DNA of 64,000 nucleotides from Flavobacterium johnsoniae (GTDB taxonomy: Bacteria; Bacteroidota; Bacteroidia; Flavobacteriales; Flavobacteriaceae), in contig NZ_CP103794.1 in NCBI RefSeq assembly GCF_030388325.1, positions 2,542,001 through 2,606,000 of the forward strand. Direction: 5' to 3'. Of the stretch, positions 54,595 to 63,985 are shown piece after piece; position 1 is the stretch's first letter, and every line of letters starts with the position of its first letter. Below the pieces are notes generated by a model. The model worked only from the letters and a program-made list of their open reading frames with translations. It was not told the DNA's origin and ran no database searches. Position numbers and translations under genes: made by a program.

Positions 54595-54948
54595 TTAAGA
54601 TTGGTTTAAATGTTGCAGATCAGGACGATATAAAGGATTGTTGTTTTTTAACTCATTCAAAATATCCTGCGTATAATCTTTTCCGCCCTTAAACAGATAA
54701 TAAATAGATTTAAGCACATAAATTGGTCCATACGGAATACTGCGGCAGCTTAAAGATAAATTTAGAAAGAAATGTTTTAAGGCGTATTTAAATGTATTTT
54801 CGTTTGGACGAATAAAATAGATGTTCGAAAGTTTAAATTTTTTGTAAAGCTTCGAAATGGTATTTGGAAAAATCACAAATTTTCCGCCCTGTTGCACCAA
54901 TACATTTATTTCAAACATTGTTAGACCTTCGATGTTATTTGTTTTCAT
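54595..54948 (-). CDS. Conserved small protein, function unknown
   Basis: 117 residues. It opens MKTNNIEGLTMFEINVLVQQ and has GGKFVIFPNTISKLYKKFKL, SNIYFIRPNENTFKYALKHF, SIPYGPIYVLKSIYYLFKGG and KDYTQDILNEL. The order YFIRxxE, PxGPIY, GGKDxT matches a small conserved unknown family seen in several bacteria and some eukaryotes. It is probably membrane-associated through the middle hydrophobic segment. The neighbours give no hint of its job. Confidence 0.65.
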   Translation of the reverse strand: MKTNNIEGLTMFEINVLVQQGGKFVIFPNTISKLYKKFKLSNIYFIRPNENTFKYALKHFFLNLSLSCRSIPYGPIYVLKSIYYLFKGGKDYTQDILNELKNNNPLYRPDLQHLNQS

Positions 54949-55088
54949 AATAGTTAGCTTTTAAGTATTATAAAATAAGTGGTATATTTTTGAGCAAAAG
55001 TCGGGAGGTTTAAGAAAATGTTTTGTCTGTAAAAGGTTTAATAGTAATAAGTTAAGGTTTTTTTTGCTTTCTAAAAAAGACTAAAAAA

Positions 55089-55123
55089 GAGAGAAATTAC
55101 CAAAAAATGATAATTTCTCTCTA
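55089..55123 (-). terminator. Terminator after the L,D-transpeptidase gene
   Basis: GAGAGAAATTA and TAATTTCTCTC around 11 bases; on minus a T6 run follows. Confidence 0.75.
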
Positions 55124-55141
55124 AGATTGAATAAAATTGTA

Positions 55142-56698
55142 TTATTGAGCTACAATCGCAGTTTCGCTTGTAACTTCTTTATCTTTTTCATAAACATCTT
55201 GAAAAAATCCGATTTCGCCATTTTCATTTACTAATGAAGTAAAATACGTAATGTAGATAGGTACTTTTTTAGTTAGTTTAAAACTGTTTTCGGTTTTTCC
55301 TTCCATTGCTTTATCAATTTTTGCCTGAGTCCATTCTGGATAATCTTGCAACATAGCAACTGCTAATTCTTTAGCCATTTTTACATTAATACAACCGTGG
55401 CTAAAAGTTCTTTTTTCAAAATCGAATAACGTTTTAGAAGGCGTATCGTGCATGTAAATATCATCTGAATTTGGAAACATAAATTTTACCAAACCTAAAG
55501 AATTATCTGGACCTGGTTTTTGTCTTACTTGTCCGTTTATCATTTCCATATTTTTTTCAGCCAAATAATTTGGATCTGAAGCGATTTTAGATCTTAACTC
55601 ATTTTGAACAATACTTTGTGGAACTGTCCAATACGGACTAAAAACAATTCTATCAATTTCGCCGTTAAAAATGGTAGTTTTAGTTAAAGGTGCTCCGACA
55701 AAAACAGGTGAGGTTAACTGTATTTTTCCGTTTTTAACATAGATCATTTCATAAGAAGGAACATTTACCAATACATATTCATCACTTGCAGCAATTTGAG
55801 CAGCAATCGCGCGGCATCTTTCCATATTTAACTGTAAAGTTTCCATTTTTTCAGAAAGCGGAATATTCATTTCTTTAATATGTTCTTCAGCAAGAATATA
55901 ATTTGGTTTAAATCCGTTACGAACTTTATATTTCATTACAGCATCCATTAATTCTCTATCGTAAACATCACTTTTAGAATCCTGTTTTAAATCCCCCAAT
56001 AAATATAAACGGGTTCTAACTTGTGCAATTGTATTAGAAACAGCATCTGGACGTAAATCTTTATATGGAACTTCAGTTTCAATAGGTTTCCATTTATGAG
56101 AACGGTCTAGTTTTTTATATTTTTTTAAAACATCTTGCAATTTATAATATTGGTCATATTCTACTTTTGCATCAAGATTTGCAGTTGCAGATGATTCTTC
56201 AATAGTGCTGTAGTTCAAGAAATCTTTAAGCATTACATCATAAGCCAATTTCTTTTTGTCAGCATTATTTTTTTTAGTGTACATTACATACAATGAGCTT
56301 AAAAGCATATCAGCATCTGTTTTAGAAATATTAGATTCTGATTTAGAATCAAATAACAGATCTATTTCTTTTTGGTAAGGAACAATTAAATCGTTAGTTT
56401 TTTTGGCTTTTTCATACAATACAGAACCAAATTCGTTAATTTCATCTTCATCAAACCAAATACTTCCAAGCGTTCTGCTTTTGTATAATGACATAATATC
56501 CGATTTGTATTTTTTTAAATCAGAATATCTTTTGAAAAAGTCATTAGCTTTCTCAGCGTTTGCAAGATCTCTATCATTGAAAACGATTGTGTGGTTTGAA
56601 GTTTTTTTATGGGAAAAATTGCTGTTTTCAATCGTATTGAAAGAAAATATAAAGAAACTCAAACCCAAAATTACGGTGAATGAATAAAATGTTTTCAT
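55142..56698 (-). CDS. L,D-transpeptidase, YcbB-like
   Basis: Cross-links peptidoglycan stems or attaches proteins to the wall, in the periplasm. 518 residues: an N-terminal signal or anchor segment (VILGLSFFIFSFN), a helical LDT scaffold domain (about 40-220), a peptidoglycan-binding-like segment (TRLYLLGDLKQDSKSDVYDR) and the YkuD catalytic domain with HDTPSKTLFDFEKRTFSHGC, catalytic Cys436 and conserved His434. The order matches YcbB-type enzymes. Monocistronic. Confidence 0.9.
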   Translation of the reverse strand: MKTFYSFTVILGLSFFIFSFNTIENSNFSHKKTSNHTIVFNDRDLANAEKANDFFKRYSDLKKYKSDIMSLYKSRTLGSIWFDEDEINEFGSVLYEKAKKTNDLIVPYQKEIDLLFDSKSESNISKTDADMLLSSLYVMYTKKNNADKKKLAYDVMLKDFLNYSTIEESSATANLDAKVEYDQYYKLQDVLKKYKKLDRSHKWKPIETEVPYKDLRPDAVSNTIAQVRTRLYLLGDLKQDSKSDVYDRELMDAVMKYKVRNGFKPNYILAEEHIKEMNIPLSEKMETLQLNMERCRAIAAQIAASDEYVLVNVPSYEMIYVKNGKIQLTSPVFVGAPLTKTTIFNGEIDRIVFSPYWTVPQSIVQNELRSKIASDPNYLAEKNMEMINGQVRQKPGPDNSLGLVKFMFPNSDDIYMHDTPSKTLFDFEKRTFSHGCINVKMAKELAVAMLQDYPEWTQAKIDKAMEGKTENSFKLTKKVPIYITYFTSLVNENGEIGFFQDVYEKDKEVTSETAIVAQ

Positions 56699-56991
56699 TT
56701 TTTAAATTTTTACGTTATTACTTTTTTTGATGGTAAGCTTTGGTAAAAATTTGGGGCTTTTCTACAATGCTAAATTACTTTAGAAGGCCTTGAAACATGT
56801 TTTCTGATTTTATTTAAATGTTGCGAAATTGCCATGTCTTTAAGCTTTCTTTAACTATATCAATTAGTTACGTAAATTGTTACCCTTTCGGTTTACGAAA
56901 TCGATTTATTTTTGTTAAGATAAGCTTAGAGGAAGAATCAAATATTAAAATATTTTGTAAATTGCCCTCATAAAATTATCATATTCATAAA

Positions 56992-59900
56992 ATGGAACAA
57001 CAAATACCATATATTCCTAAAAATAAAGTAAGAATTGTAACTGCTGCTTCACTTTTTGACGGACATGACGCTGCCATTAATATTATGCGCCGTATTATCC
57101 AGTCAACAGGAGTTGAGGTAATTCATTTAGGTCACGACCGAAGTGTCGAAGAAGTGGTAAATACTGCCATTCAAGAAGATGCCAATGCAATTGCAATGAC
57201 TTCTTATCAAGGCGGACACAATGAATACTTTAAATATATGTATGATTTGCTTCGCGAAAAAGGAGCGGGGCATATTAAAATCTTCGGCGGCGGCGGCGGA
57301 GTAATTTTGCCAAGCGAAATTTCAGAATTACATGAATATGGAATTACAAGAATTTATTCTCCAGATGACGGTCGTTCTTTAGGACTTCAGGGAATGATTA
57401 ATGATTTGGTTCAGCAGTCAGATTTTCCTATTGGAGATAAATTGAATGGAGAAATAGATCATATCGAAAATAAAGTTCCAACAGCAATTGCAAGATTAAT
57501 CTCTGCAGCCGAGAATTTCCCTGAAATTGCAAAACCTGTTTTTGATAAAATTCATGAAAGTAATTCTGATTCTAAAATTCCAGTTTTAGGAATTACAGGA
57601 ACAGGTGGAGCAGGAAAATCTTCTTTAGTTGACGAATTGGTTCGCCGTTTTCTAGTTGATTTCCCAGAAAAGACAATCGGGTTAATTTCTGTCGATCCTT
57701 CGAAAAGAAAAACAGGAGGAGCACTTTTAGGAGACAGAATCCGTATGAATGCGATTAATAATCCTCGTGTTTATATGCGTTCGCTGGCTACACGTCAGTC
57801 GAATTTAGCTTTGTCTAAATATGTAGCCGAAGCAATTCAGGTTTTGAAAGCCGCAAAATACGATTTGATTATTCTCGAAACTTCAGGAATTGGTCAGTCT
57901 GATACCGAGATTATGGATCATTCAGACGTTTCTTTATATGTAATGACGCCAGAATTTGGTGCAGCGACACAATTGGAAAAAATTGACATGCTTGATTTTG
58001 CTGATTTGGTAGCTTTAAACAAATTTGATAAACGTGGAGCATTGGATGCGTTACGCGATGTAAAAAAACAATATCAAAGAAACCATAATCTTTGGGATAA
58101 AAATCCTGAGGAAATGCCAGTCTTCGGAACAATTGCTTCGCAGTTTAACGATCCGGGAATGAACACGCTGTACAAAGCGATTATGGATAAAGTGGTAGAA
58201 AAAACCGATTCTGACTTGAAATCGACTTTTGAAATCACTAAAGAAATGAGCGAGAAGATCTTCGTGATTCCGCCAGGAAGAACACGTTATTTATCTGAAA
58301 TCGCTGAGAATAACAGATCTTATGATGAAACAGCAATTGCACAGCAAAAAGTAGCACAGAAATTATACGGAATTTTCAAAACCATCGAATCGGTTTCAGG
58401 AAAAGTTCCTCAAATTACAAAAGCAGGAATAGACGATTCAACCGTTTTACCAAGCGGAATCGCAGAACACGACGAAAACAGAATCTTTTTAAATCTCTTG
58501 CTCAATCAGTTTGATAAAGTAAAAATGGACTTAGATCCATACAATTGGGAAATTATCTTGAATTGGGATGATAAAGTAGCGAAATACAAAAATCCCGTTT
58601 ATTCTTTTAAAGTGCGTGACAAAGAAATCAAGATTGCAACGCATTCTGAGAGTTTATCGCATTTGCAAATTCCGAAAATTGCTTTACCTAAATATGAAGG
58701 CTGGGGCGATATTCTGCGTTGGAATTTACAGGAAAACGTTCCTGGGGAATTTCCATTTGCTTCGGGATTATATCCGTTTAAGCGTGAAGGCGAAGATCCG
58801 TCAAGAATGTTTGCGGGTGAGGGCGGACCAGAAAGAACCAATAAACGTTTTCATTATGTAAGTGCGGGAATGCCAGCAAAGCGTCTTTCGACAGCTTTTG
58901 ACAGCGTTACTTTGTACGGAAACGATCCAGATTTACGTCCAGATATTTACGGAAAAATAGGAAATGCTGGAGTTTCAATCTGCTGTTTGGACGATGCTAA
59001 AAAACTATATTCAGGTTTTGATTTGGTTCATGCTTTAACATCTGTAAGTATGACGATTAATGGACCTGCACCAATGTTGTTAGGTTTCTTTATGAATGCG
59101 GCGATTGATCAGCAATGCGAATTGTACATCAAGGCAAATGAATTAGAAAAAGAAGTTGAAGCCAAAATCAACAAATTATATAAAAACAAAGGAATCGAAA
59201 GACCGAAATATCAAGGCGAACTTCCTGCTGGAAACAACGGTTTAGGATTAATGCTTTTGGGCGTAACCGGAGATCAGGTTTTGCCTTTGGAAGTTTATAA
59301 TGAAATAAAAGTAAAAACGTTAGCTCAAGTTCGTGGAACAGTTCAAGCCGATATTTTAAAAGAAGATCAGGCGCAGAATACTTGTATATTCTCAACTGAA
59401 TTTGCTTTGCGATTAATGGGTGACGTTCAGGAATATTTTATTACTAAAAACGTTCGTAATTTCTATTCGGTTTCGATTTCAGGATATCATATTGCTGAGG
59501 CAGGAGCAAATCCAATTACGCAATTGGCGTTTACGCTTTCTAATGGTTTCACTTACGTGGAATATTATTTGAGCCGTGGCATGAACATCAACGATTTTGG
59601 ACCAAATTTATCGTTCTTCTTCTCTAATGGAGTAGATCCAGAATATTCGGTTATTGGTCGTGTGGCGCGTAAAATTTGGGCAAAAGCCATGAAAAACAAA
59701 TACGGAGCCAACGAAAGAGCACAAATGCTGAAATATCATATTCAGACATCTGGACGTTCGTTGCACGCGCAGGAAATTGATTTCAACGATATTAGAACGA
59801 CTTTACAGGCTTTATACGCGATTTATGACAACTGTAATTCATTGCACACCAATGCTTACGACGAAGCGATTACAACGCCAACAGAAGAATCTGTACGTCG

Positions 59901-60432
59901 TGCGATGGCGATTCAGCTGATTATTAATAAAGAATTAGGTTTAGCGAAAAACGAAAACCCAATTCAGGGTTCTTTCATCATCGAAGAATTGACAGATTTA
60001 GTTGAAGCTGCGGTTCTTCAAGAATTCGACAGAATTACAGAAAGAGGAGGAGTTTTGGGCGCAATGGAAACGATGTACCAAAGATCTAAAATTCAGGAAG
60101 AAAGTTTGTATTATGAAACTTTAAAACACAATGGTGATTTCCCAATTGTTGGTGTAAATACTTTCCTGAGTTCAAAAGGTTCGCCAACGGTAATTCCGGC
60201 AGAAGTTATTCGAGCTACAGAAGAAGAAAAACAATATCAAATTACGATGTTGGATAATCTGCATCAATTTCACGAAGCAAAAGTAAACGAGCATTTAAAT
60301 AATTTACAACAAGCGGCTATTAAAAACGAAAATTTATTTGATCATTTAATGGAAGCTACAAAGGTTTGTTCTTTGGGGCAGATTACTTCGGCATTGTTTG
60401 AGGTTGGTGGGCAGTATAGAAGGAATATGTAA
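56992..60432 (+). CDS. icmF: Fused acyl-CoA mutase, IcmF type (isobutyryl-CoA mutase fused)
   Basis: 1146-residue adenosylcobalamin enzyme that joins all parts of a mutase in one chain. The B12-binding domain comes first ([16 protein letters not shown] with the base-on His25, and [10 protein letters not shown]). Next is a MeaB-like G-protein chaperone with P-loop GTGGAGKS (203-210), [11 protein letters not shown] and NKFD. Then the mutase barrel, with [40 protein letters not shown] and a C-terminus ending VGGQYRRNM. IcmF isomerises isobutyryl- and n-butyryl-CoA; related fusions act on pivalyl- or isovaleryl-CoA. The acyl specificity here is not proven. Single gene with its own terminator; it probably needs cobalamin salvage. 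Confidence 0.92.
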   Translation: MEQQIPYIPKNKVRIVTAASLFDGHDAAINIMRRIIQSTGVEVIHLGHDRSVEEVVNTAIQEDANAIAMTSYQGGHNEYFKYMYDLLREKGAGHIKIFGGGGGVILPSEISELHEYGITRIYSPDDGRSLGLQGMINDLVQQSDFPIGDKLNGEIDHIENKVPTAIARLISAAENFPEIAKPVFDKIHESNSDSKIPVLGITGTGGAGKSSLVDELVRRFLVDFPEKTIGLISVDPSKRKTGGALLGDRIRMNAINNPRVYMRSLATRQSNLALSKYVAEAIQVLKAAKYDLIILETSGIGQSDTEIMDHSDVSLYVMTPEFGAATQLEKIDMLDFADLVALNKFDKRGALDALRDVKKQYQRNHNLWDKNPEEMPVFGTIASQFNDPGMNTLYKAIMDKVVEKTDSDLKSTFEITKEMSEKIFVIPPGRTRYLSEIAENNRSYDETAIAQQKVAQKLYGIFKTIESVSGKVPQITKAGIDDSTVLPSGIAEHDENRIFLNLLLNQFDKVKMDLDPYNWEIILNWDDKVAKYKNPVYSFKVRDKEIKIATHSESLSHLQIPKIALPKYEGWGDILRWNLQENVPGEFPFASGLYPFKREGEDPSRMFAGEGGPERTNKRFHYVSAGMPAKRLSTAFDSVTLYGNDPDLRPDIYGKIGNAGVSICCLDDAKKLYSGFDLVHALTSVSMTINGPAPMLLGFFMNAAIDQQCELYIKANELEKEVEAKINKLYKNKGIERPKYQGELPAGNNGLGLMLLGVTGDQVLPLEVYNEIKVKTLAQVRGTVQADILKEDQAQNTCIFSTEFALRLMGDVQEYFITKNVRNFYSVSISGYHIAEAGANPITQLAFTLSNGFTYVEYYLSRGMNINDFGPNLSFFFSNGVDPEYSVIGRVARKIWAKAMKNKYGANERAQMLKYHIQTSGRSLHAQEIDFNDIRTTLQALYAIYDNCNSLHTNAYDEAITTPTEESVRRAMAIQLIINKELGLAKNENPIQGSFIIEELTDLVEAAVLQEFDRITERGGVLGAMETMYQRSKIQEESLYYETLKHNGDFPIVGVNTFLSSKGSPTVIPAEVIRATEEEKQYQITMLDNLHQFHEAKVNEHLNNLQQAAIKNENLFDHLMEATKVCSLGQITSALFEVGGQYRRNM

Positions 60433-60452
60433 TTTTGTACTTATATTTATGA

Positions 60453-60485
60453 AAAAACCTCTCAGAATATGAGAGGTTTTTTTGT
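60453..60485 (+). terminator. Terminator after icmF
   Basis: AAACCTCTC and GAGAGGTTT around AGAATAT, followed by T7. Confidence 0.85.
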
Positions 60486-60514
60486 TAAACTATCTGAAAA
60501 ATGTTGGTTTTTAA

Positions 60515-61444
60515 TTATAATATAATTTGTTCAGGATTAGTTTTCCTTTCAAAAATATCAAGTAATTCGTATGTTGTTTTATCCGTTCCGGACATAAAAT
60601 GAGTATGTGAACGTCGCATATGAACAGTACAAGGATGATTTAAAAATGAAATAACAATATCTTCTGGGAGATTTGTATTTATCATTCCGGTAAATCTGTA
60701 ACCATCTTCACTAACAAACTCAAATTTTGCTGTTTCCAATAATGCGCCTCTTAATATTCCATCTTCAAATATTTCTTCATCTTCTTTGTTTGCTGCATTA
60801 ACTCTTACGAATCCTTTATGAATATCTTCTTCAGAAATACTCACTAGATTTGTCCCCGATACCATTTTGAGAATTGATTTTTCTTTATCAATATACTTTA
60901 AAAAATTTTTAAGATTATTTAAGTTTCTAGCAGGTGTAATTTCTAAAATTTCTTCAAATTCCTCATCACTAGTAGTTGAAGCTTCAACTAGTTCCATTAC
61001 TTGATGAATTGCAGTTGAAATATCTTCTTCTGCAAAAATATCAGATGGATCAATTTGAGATAGTTCTACGCCAAATGATCCTGTAGGTAATGCCGTTAAA
61101 TACAAATCTGAAATTTTAGAATTTTTTGATTTTCCTCTTTTACCAACTTTTCCATACCTTACTAAAGCAGTTTGTGTTTTAATAAGTTCTTGGAATGGTT
61201 TTAAAGCATCACTTATAAATTTTGTCTTAATGCCTTTTGAACCAATTACAGCTTTGCCACTAAAAAGAAGACTAACTTTAGGTTCATTTATGTCTTCTGG
61301 TAATTCATTTAATTGTTCGTTTAGCTCTTCCAGTTTTTTTTCTAAACTAAAAGACATGAGCGGATGATCCTTCACTAAAGAGAGTAAATGCTCAGTATCT
61401 ATTATCTGGGCTTTTAATTGATCTTTATCTACAGGTAAACTCAT
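60515..61444 (-). CDS. Uncharacterised partner of a DUF6932-type protein
   Basis: 309 residues, cytoplasmic. It opens with a helical hairpin (KAQIIDTEHLLSLVKDHPLM, SFSLEKKLEELNEQLNELPE), then a beta-rich core with VSLLFSGKAVIGSKGIKTKF and LYLTALPTGSFGVELSQID, an acidic helical part, and a C-terminal sandwich (GYRFTGMINTNLPEDIVISF). No named domain is known to me, but the same opening and LTALPxGSFGxELSQ core recur, in memory, next to DUF6932 proteins in other bacteria. Its ATG overlaps the stop of the upstream gene by four bases (ATGA), so the two are surely co-translated. Confidence 0.75.
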   Translation of the reverse strand: MSLPVDKDQLKAQIIDTEHLLSLVKDHPLMSFSLEKKLEELNEQLNELPEDINEPKVSLLFSGKAVIGSKGIKTKFISDALKPFQELIKTQTALVRYGKVGKRGKSKNSKISDLYLTALPTGSFGVELSQIDPSDIFAEEDISTAIHQVMELVEASTTSDEEFEEILEITPARNLNNLKNFLKYIDKEKSILKMVSGTNLVSISEEDIHKGFVRVNAANKEDEEIFEDGILRGALLETAKFEFVSEDGYRFTGMINTNLPEDIVISFLNHPCTVHMRRSHTHFMSGTDKTTYELLDIFERKTNPEQIIL

Positions 61445-62010
61445 TTTTTAAGTGATTCTAAATATTCCTTTGCTTGTTGGTCAATATCAGGAGTGTTTAA
61501 TTCTATACGCAACATTCCTTTCCAAATATTTAATCTATTATGAGAAAAAAGTTGAATCCAATATCTTGCCTGTTCAATTGTTGCATCTGGGGAATATCCA
61601 TAATCAATACCATAATGATCTAATTTATAAACAGTTTTAGAAAGTTTTGGATCCAAGAACTCATTAAAGTTAGTCAATATATTATTGAAAATACGATTAC
61701 GTTCATCTATTGGTATAAACATTTTATAAAATGTTATTAAGTCCAAATCTTTAGGAGGTCTACTTTCACTAGATTCAATATTTTCTGTAAAACTCCCATC
61801 TAACCATTGAAATCCATCAATTATACCGAAATTATTCATCTTTTCTCTAAATGCAATATAACCTTCAAGAATTTCAATTCTTTCTTTTGAGGTTGCAAAT
61901 TTAGTGCAGAATTCTAAAATGTTACATAAATATGGGCTTAAATCATTTCTATTAGTTGGATTACTAACGAAAGGAGGTATAACATTATTATGATTAAAAT
62001 TTGGAATCAT
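61441..62010 (-). CDS. DUF6932-type, nucleotidyltransferase-like protein
   Basis: 189 residues. The opening MIPNFNHNNVIPPFVSNP is the family mark. A nucleotidyltransferase-like core follows: GFQWLDGSFTENIE (Gly72-Ser73) and PPKDLDLITF (Asp88, Asp90), the GS and DxD arrangement of the pol-beta-type fold, then YSPDATIEQARYWIQLFSHN and WKGMLRIEL, which may give the third acidic residue (Glu). Enzymes of this fold move nucleotides onto proteins or RNA and include toxins of MNT-type pairs. It is the first gene of a two-gene unit with an ATGA overlap. A regulatory or defence role is inferred. Confidence 0.8.
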   Translation of the reverse strand: MIPNFNHNNVIPPFVSNPTNRNDLSPYLCNILEFCTKFATSKERIEILEGYIAFREKMNNFGIIDGFQWLDGSFTENIESSESRPPKDLDLITFYKMFIPIDERNRIFNNILTNFNEFLDPKLSKTVYKLDHYGIDYGYSPDATIEQARYWIQLFSHNRLNIWKGMLRIELNTPDIDQQAKEYLESLKK

Positions 62011-62207
62011 TGTTTATACAATAAGCTAAGTTTTTTTGTAAATATACTGATTATGAGTATTAATCCTAATTTTGTATTCATTTCAAGATTATATTGAGTA
62101 AAATTACGTAAGATAAATTCTATATTATTAAGCATTCCTTTTGTGAACGCAAAGTAACGCACGAGCGAGACGCTCGCACCAGCAAAAAAAATAAAAGCCC
62201 ATAAAGT

Positions 62208-62313
62208 TTGTCATTTCGACCGAAGGGAGAAATCACACTAGATACTAGACAAAGAAAGTCGCCAATCTTTGCAGAATTACTTGTGTGATTTCTCCCTTCG
62301 GTCGAAATGACAA
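62208..62313. repeat. Dispersed palindrome with TTGTCA and TGACAA ends
   Basis: TTGTCATTTCGACCGAAGGG and AGAAATCACAC form one arm, and their complements the other. A smaller palindrome (GAGCGAGACGCTC) lies just upstream at 62163-62175. Together they fill most of the 385-base gap 62011-62395. Confidence 0.8.
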
Positions 62314-62341
62314 TATCGCGGTAAAATTATAATGATAATAA

Positions 62342-62372
62342 AAAAGCAGCTTCTGGTACGAGCTGCTTTTCT
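62342..62372 (-). terminator. Terminator after the first small secreted-protein gene
   Basis: AAAAGCAGCT and AGCTGCTTTT around TCTGGTACG; on minus a T run follows. Confidence 0.8.
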
Positions 62373-62395
62373 AATTTTTGGGGGCAAAAAAGTGA

Positions 62396-62782
62396 TTAAC
62401 GACGGAATCCTGGGCTATGATTAGCAGAATTGTCTAATTTCACAGTTTTCACCTTCTTAGCAGCAACTTTAATTTCGTGTTTCGCAACTTTGTCGTTTGC
62501 TTTCAATTCTAGAACGTAAGTTCCAGCAGGAAAGTTTTCTAAACTAATTGTTTTTGAAACCTCTAACTTATCTGCTAAAGCGTCTCCCGCATAAAGTAAG
62601 TTGTGGTTCTCATCATAAATAGAGAAAGATGAACTCTCAACAGTGTCTAAAGTAAAGCTAACTACTTTTCCGTTTCCTGTTTTAATGTTTAATATATAGT
62701 CACCTTTTCCATCAATGGCATAGGTAAACACAGTCGCTAAAAAAAAGGCAGCAACTAAACCAGCTTTGGTAAATTTTGTCAT
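62396..62782 (-). CDS. Small secreted protein resembling a free T9SS C-terminal domain, paralogue 1
   Basis: 128 residues with a signal peptide (ending FTYAIDGKG). The mature part is one beta-sandwich: VVSFTLDTVESSSFSIYDEN, LLYAGDAL, ISLENFPAGTYVLELKANDK, VAKHEIKVAAKK. The SIYDxNxxLLY and LxxFPAGTYVLEL pattern is like the type A sorting domain of T9SS cargo, but with no cargo in front. The very basic end (KKVKTVKLDN, GFRR) is unusual. Paralogue of 63162-63566 on the same strand, 379 bases away. Confidence 0.75.
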   Translation of the reverse strand: MTKFTKAGLVAAFFLATVFTYAIDGKGDYILNIKTGNGKVVSFTLDTVESSSFSIYDENHNLLYAGDALADKLEVSKTISLENFPAGTYVLELKANDKVAKHEIKVAAKKVKTVKLDNSANHSPGFRR

Positions 62783-63066
62783 GTTTTTTTTAATTGTTAA
62801 TTACTAAATGTGGAACGCGTAAAACTACAAATACAAATTTAATTTTTAGCAAAAAAATAGCATTTTTAAACACTTAAGTTGCTGAATTAAAACTATTTCT
62901 ATTCTTTGTTTGAACTATGTACGTAAATACTGGGATTGCGGATTTATTTTTTTTAAAATTTTTTCGATTTTTTTTACGGCTTAAAAATCAGATAGTTGAA
63001 TTAATAAGAATATTTTTTCAGAAACCGATTTAGTGTAAAAACTACCTTTAATTTTAAGCACAAAAA

Positions 63067-63099
63067 AACAGCTCGTTAACCAACAAAGAGCTGTTCTTT
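63067..63099 (-). terminator. Terminator after the second small secreted-protein gene
   Basis: AACAGCTC and GAGCTGTT around GTTAACCAACAAA; on minus a T run follows. Nearly identical to the hairpin at 63955. The rest of the gap 62783-63066 shows nothing I recognise. Confidence 0.75.
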
Positions 63100-63161
63100 T
63101 GACATTAAAAGTTTACTTTTTAATTTTTTCTAACCTCATTTTATACCTTTAGTATAAAATC

Positions 63162-63566
63162 TTAACGAGCTGCGACATTTGTATTTTTTACAAAACCAGA
63201 TTTGTAAACTGATGAAACTGCATTTCTAGATAAAACAGTTGCTTCGTCAGTTACCTTTATTTCATATTTTGCTCTTTTTACATTGTCTTCAACTTCTAAG
63301 AAGTAAGTTCCTTCTGGAAATTCTTCTAAACTGAAAGTTCTCAAAATTCCTTCTTTGCCAGAAGCATTTTCAGAATAAATTAGCGTTCCGTCTTTGTCAT
63401 AAATTGCTAAACTGGCTTTCTGTACTTTGTTAAGAGCGAAAGTGATCAGTTTTCCATTAGCTTTCAATACGTGAAGATTAAACTCCGACGTTCCGTCAAT
63501 TGCGTATGTGCTTATTCCTGTGAAAAGCAACGCTGCTACTAAACTCATTTTTGCAATCTTTTTCAT
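63162..63566 (-). CDS. Small secreted protein resembling a free T9SS C-terminal domain, paralogue 2
   Basis: 134 residues with a signal peptide (ending GISTYAIDGTS). The mature part reads LITFALNKVQKASLAIYDKD, TLIYSENASGKEG, FSLEEFPEGTYFLEVEDNVK and RAKYEIKVTDEA. It shares the YAIDGxxxxxLxxxxxxGKxxxFxL opening and the LExFPxGTYxLE core with paralogue 1. A secreted surface or matrix component is the simplest guess; the function is unknown. Confidence 0.75.
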   Translation of the reverse strand: MKKIAKMSLVAALLFTGISTYAIDGTSEFNLHVLKANGKLITFALNKVQKASLAIYDKDGTLIYSENASGKEGILRTFSLEEFPEGTYFLEVEDNVKRAKYEIKVTDEATVLSRNAVSSVYKSGFVKNTNVAAR

Positions 63567-63809
63567 GGGACTTAATTTTTAAATTATTAGTTCTAATTCT
63601 CTGATGCTAAATTACTTATGATATACATGAAATAGCGCAACTGTGTTTTCCTATTTATATGCTATATTCTCATTTACGAAACCGTTATAGGTTAAAACTT
63701 GAATTATATTTAATGTTTTTGTTAATTCAGTTGTTATTTTTTAATGTTTCTCTTGATTTTAACTTTACAGTCGATTAAGAATTTATTTACATAATGGATT
63801 GAGGTTTTT

Positions 63810-63930
63810 AACGCAAAGTCCGCTAAGTTTTTTTTAAATTTTGAGACTTATAGAAAGCGCAAAGTCCGCAAAGCTTTGTGTAAAAAACTTTGCGGACTTT
63901 GCGCTTTTTCTTTGCGAACTTTGCGTTAAA
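63810..63930. repeat. Inverted CGCAAAG-type repeat
   Basis: AACGCAAAGTCCGCTAAG is at one end and GCGAACTTTGCGTTA at the other, with GCAAAGTCCGCAAAG and CTTTGCGGACTTTGC inside as a second, nested palindrome. Confidence 0.8.
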
Positions 63931-63954
63931 AACTTTAAATAAAAAGCAAAAAAA

Positions 63955-63985
63955 AACAGCTCAGTAACCACAAAGAGCTGTTTTT
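63955..63985 (-). terminator. Hairpin like the 63067 terminator, probably ending a gene beyond the window
   Basis: AACAGCTC and GAGCTGTT around AGTAACCACAAA, with A9 on the left side (T run on minus). It lies 18 bases from the window end and implies a minus-strand gene to the right. Confidence 0.65.

Noticed and set aside
58599..58841. Frames on the opposite strand of icmF, prfA, katA and other long genes
   Set aside because: They mirror the codon pattern of strongly conserved genes and have no family match or ribosome site.
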